A stretch of DNA of 64,000 nt from an uncultured Sphingobacteriaceae bacterium. Its GTDB lineage: Bacteria; Bacteroidota; Bacteroidia; Sphingobacteriales; Sphingobacteriaceae. The notes below the pieces were generated by a model that was not told where the DNA came from, ran no database searches, and saw only the letters and a list, made by a program, of their open reading frames with translations. Below are positions 63,337 through 64,000 of this stretch, one piece after another (the stretch's first letter is position 1; each line of letters begins with the position of its first letter). The stretch lies in assembly GCA_946887045.1 (NCBI GenBank), contig CAMPKC010000003.1:88687-152686 (forward strand), read 5' to 3'. The position numbers and the translations under genes are program-made.

Positions 63337-63591
63337 TTATCTGCCCTTAATTTCTTCAAATTCCACATCCATTGTTTTGCTTGAGTTTTGCTTCCTGGAA
63401 CCGGTGTTACATGCACCTCCACCACAGCAAGCAGCATTTGCCAATGCCTGGAAAATAAACAGTCCTGCCAGTATTCCCAGTAATCCGCTTTGCAGTTCGA
63501 AAGCCTGGTATGCAACTATTAGTCCCATTGCCAGTCTTAACCACCTCATAAAATCCCAACCTGTAAATATCGTTTTTCTAAGTGTTTCCAT
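63337..63591 (-). CDS. small membrane protein with CCGGGAC motif
   Basis: An 84-residue protein with two hydrophobic segments (about residues 12-30 and 34-50) followed by A-C-C-G-G-G-A-C, three cysteines in a glycine loop, and a polar tail. It resembles DUF2892/YgaP-like proteins in size and topology, but I do not assign it firmly. The cysteine loop may bind a metal or form disulfides. It is the first gene behind the perfect Crp/Fnr-like palindrome and precedes thioredoxin. Confidence 0.75.
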   Translation of the reverse strand: METLRKTIFTGWDFMRWLRLAMGLIVAYQAFELQSGLLGILAGLFIFQALANAACCGGGACNTGSRKQNSSKTMDVEFEEIKGR

Positions 63592-63611
63592 CTCTATTAC
63601 GTTTTCTTACA

Positions 63612-63656
63612 CAAAGGTCACTAGAATAGAAAGTAATGATTGTGACAATTGTCACA
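63612..63656 (-). promoter_or_regulatory. perfect Crp/Fnr-like palindrome and -7 box (site 4)
   Basis: TGTGACAATTGTCACA (63641-63656) is a perfect 16-bp palindrome, identical to the Crp half-sites TGTGA-N6-TCACA. GACCTTTG (- strand, 63619-63612) is the -7 box. The centres are 33 nt apart. The start of the CCGGGAC gene (63591) is 21 bases downstream of the box. Confidence 0.8.
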
Positions 63657-63689
63657 GAGCAATAAGGGCTTAAGGTACCAACAGCAGAA

Positions 63690-64000
63690 TCACCGAATCC
63701 ATTCGATATAATTACGATGCAATAGCAGATCACCGCGCTGTTCCATTTTCTTTAATAAACGAGAAATTACCTCACGGGACGTACTCAGATCGTTGCAATC
63801 TCCTGGTGGGTGATGTTCAGCTCGCGGGTGTGCAACTTTTCATGCTGTTGTTTGAGATAAAATTCCAGGCGCTGATCCATACTTTTAAAGGCGATGTTAT
63901 CGACCAAAGTAGCAATTCTTCGTACCGATTCATTCTTGCGAGCGGTTGGAATATCATCGTTCAAAAACTACAATTAACACTTTGCAGTGTATAGCCAATC
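63690..64000 (-). pseudogene. Crp/Fnr-family regulator, 3' part with frameshift
   Basis: The C-terminal end of a Crp/Fnr helix-turn-helix regulator runs off the window edge. Upstream frame: FKSMDQRLEFYLKQQHEKLH, then TRELNITHQEIAT, and a TGA at 63787-63785. Downstream frame: DLSTSREVISRLLKKMEQRG, then DLLLHRNYIEWIR and the stop at 63692-63690. The two join into a normal winged helix if one base is restored near 63788-63793. A further in-frame TAG at 63970-63968 blocks the upstream frame. Either the gene is decayed or the sequence has errors. It lies 33 bases from site 4 and is the natural candidate for binding all four sites. Confidence 0.7.

Noticed and set aside
1..64000. CRISPR array or intact insertion sequence
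   Set aside because: No regularly spaced direct repeats and no transposase reading frame with terminal inverted repeats were seen.

Overview
The window is from a Bacteroidota chromosome, most likely a Sphingobacteriaceae member (Pedobacter/Mucilaginibacter-like). The signs are three SusC/SusD pairs, a FecR/STN-type receptor, a Reg_prop/Y_Y_Y regulator, DUF4998/DUF5000 lipoproteins, weak Shine-Dalgarno sites, and TAnnTTTG-type -7 promoter boxes.

Layout. (1) 1-8109, + strand: a possible esterase relic, then a SusC/SusD operon with two surface lipoproteins (DUF4959/DUF5000-like and DUF4998-like). An AraC regulator faces it (8407-9348). (2) 9650-16294, - strand: a second SusC/SusD pair whose SusC has an STN signalling domain, plus a FecR anti-sigma factor, but no ECF sigma gene. 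(3) 16445-19230: two SnoaL-like proteins divergent from an HxlR regulator, then an AraC regulator and an isochorismatase-like hydrolase. (4) 19.2-31.7 kb: an accessory island with an AbiE toxin-antitoxin pair, a frameshifted excisionase-like gene, a second frameshifted small gene, a twin-hairpin block before an orphan mobC, and a RadC-like gene. A three-gene cargo set and a 1266-residue protein that looks like an uncharacterised defence factor follow. A tRNA-3'-end-like sequence and a decayed tyrosine integrase lie at the right end. (5) 31733-45350: a beta-1,3-glucan (laminarin-type) utilisation locus with a membrane one-component regulator, PKD lipoprotein, SusC, SusD, a GH158-like enzyme, GH16 and GH3. 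(6) 45760-64000: a long redox/sulfur region, nearly all on the - strand. It holds a tripartite RND efflux operon ending in TlpA, a DUF2892-like and a DUF302 gene. After it come rhodaneses, YeeE/YedE-type thiosulfate transporters, a universal stress protein, an MBL-rhodanese protein, TauE/SafE, a split DsbD, TlpA and thioredoxin.

The most striking non-coding signal is in region 6. Four transcription units begin with the same module: a Crp/Fnr-like palindrome (TGTGAC-N4-GTCACA and variants) whose centre lies exactly 33 nt from the centre of a -7 box (TAGCTTTG, GAAATTTG, GACCTTTG, GACCTTTG). This is class-II activator geometry and defines a regulon covering DUF6132, the rhodanese/YeeE operon, TauE, and the thioredoxin/Dsb operon. 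The 3' end of a Crp/Fnr gene lies next to the fourth site but appears frameshifted. Two paralogous small membrane proteins of an unrecognised family (K-x2-I-x3-LNGS-x2-TE motif) sit one in the RND operon and one in the Dsb operon.

The best candidate for an undescribed system in the accessory island is the giant 27039-30839 gene near the AbiE pair and integrase remains.
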